From NCBI GenBank assembly GCA_030267965.1, contig BRYA01000274.1, positions 24,139 to 79,813 on the forward strand: a stretch of DNA of 55,675 bases, given 5' to 3'. The position numbers and the translations under genes were made by a program. Source of the stretch: Triparma columacea (lineage: Eukaryota; Sar; Bolidophyceae; Parmales; Triparmaceae). Below are positions 55,191 through 55,675 of this stretch, piece by piece; position 1 is the first letter of the stretch; each line of letters begins with the position of its first letter. The notes under the pieces were generated by a model. It was not told where the DNA came from. It ran no database searches and saw only the letters and a list, made by a program, of their open reading frames with translations.

Positions 55191-55675
55191 AGAGTGTGTG
55201 AAGTGGAGTGTGCGTGTGATAGTGTGTGTGTTAGAAGAGTTGCGGGGAGGAAGTAGCAGGGAGAAGGGTATAAAGTAGAGGTGTGTGTGTGAGTGTGAGA
55301 GAGAGAAGAAGAGAGAGAGAGAGAGTGTGTGTGTGAGTGGGTGTAAGAGGAGTTAAGTGAAGAGCGTAGGGAAGAGAAGAATAAAAGGTAGAGGTGTGTG
55401 AGTGTGTGTGTGTGAAAGAGGAAGAGAGTGTGTGTATGAGTGGGATAGAGGAGTTAAGAAAAGAGAGTAGGGGGGAGAAGCATATAAGGTAGAGTGGTGT
55501 TTGTGTGTGTGTGTTAGTGTGTAGTAAAGAGAGGTAAAGAGAAGTATAGAGAAGTGAAGAGAAGTAAAGATAAGTGTAGTAAAGAGTAGTGAAGTAAAGT
55601 GAAGTGTAGTGAAGTAAAGAGAAGTAAAGAGAAGTAAAGAGAAGTAAAGAGAAGTAAAGAGAAGTAAAGAGAAGT
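55190..55675. repeat. GT/GA-rich microsatellites and a 10-mer satellite running off the window
   Basis: From about 55190 there are GTGTGTGTGAG-type runs, and from about 55530 to the edge repeats of AAGTAAAGAG (10-mer, nearly perfect in the last 60 bases). No gene is seen. Confidence 0.9.

Overview
This is nuclear DNA from a eukaryote. It has many short GT-AG introns, a complete alpha-tubulin gene, a VPS13-type lipid-transfer giant, a NIPA-type magnesium transporter, AAAP transporters and an ATL-like RING-H2 protein. A probable plastid-targeted presequence, a duplicated START-like/multi-membrane protein, an Sfi1-like giant and compact intron-sparse genes suggest a photosynthetic stramenopile. 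A small marine alga of the Parmales/Bolidophyceae type is my best guess; this is inference, not proof. Introns are mostly 55-160 nt, begin GTGAG/GTAAG, and often carry extremely C-rich tracts just before the CAG acceptor.

Layout. 23-12587 (+): VPS13-like protein, 5' end outside the window. 12768-13688 (+): multi-membrane protein. 13781-14722 (-): small protein with a PH-like C-terminus, divergent from alpha-tubulin (15215-16911 +). 17076-18408 (-): four-membrane-segment protein, sharing a 75-bp divergent promoter with a FAAH-type amidase (18484-20631 +). 20732-22894 (-): one-TM RING-H2 protein whose two introns carry four related structured RNA-like elements. 23192-23632 (-): small two-TM protein. 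23997-33315 (+): 2805-residue Sfi1-like W-repeat/coiled-coil protein with a GAF-like C-terminal region. 33592-36140: decayed and tandemly duplicated genes for small secreted Cys-rich proteins, all minus strand. 36622-37965 (-): presequence-bearing acidic protein. 38171-39233 (-): secreted protein with an in-frame TGA. 39607-41505 and 42403-43962 (-): tandem AAAP transporter copies, the second truncated, separated by a foldback element. 44149-46369 (+): putatively myristoylated protein. 46460-47797 (-): NIPA-type transporter. 48143-49932 (+): multi-membrane, phosphatidylserine-synthase-like protein. 50550-53915 (+): START-like plus membrane protein. 53960-55190: decayed coiled-coil ORF, then GT-rich and 10-mer satellites to the edge.

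The genes do not form an operon or an obvious pathway. Recurring themes are lipid handling at membranes (VPS13, FAAH, PSS-like, START-TM) and the cytoskeleton/basal body (alpha-tubulin, Sfi1-like). Neighbouring genes are often divergent with short shared promoters. The most novel item is the RING gene: four copies of an intron-borne, hairpin-containing, C/D-box-like RNA element lie on the host strand, and CAG|GTAAG junctions precede three of them. Reconstructed exon joins were checked by phase arithmetic; no transcript data were available.
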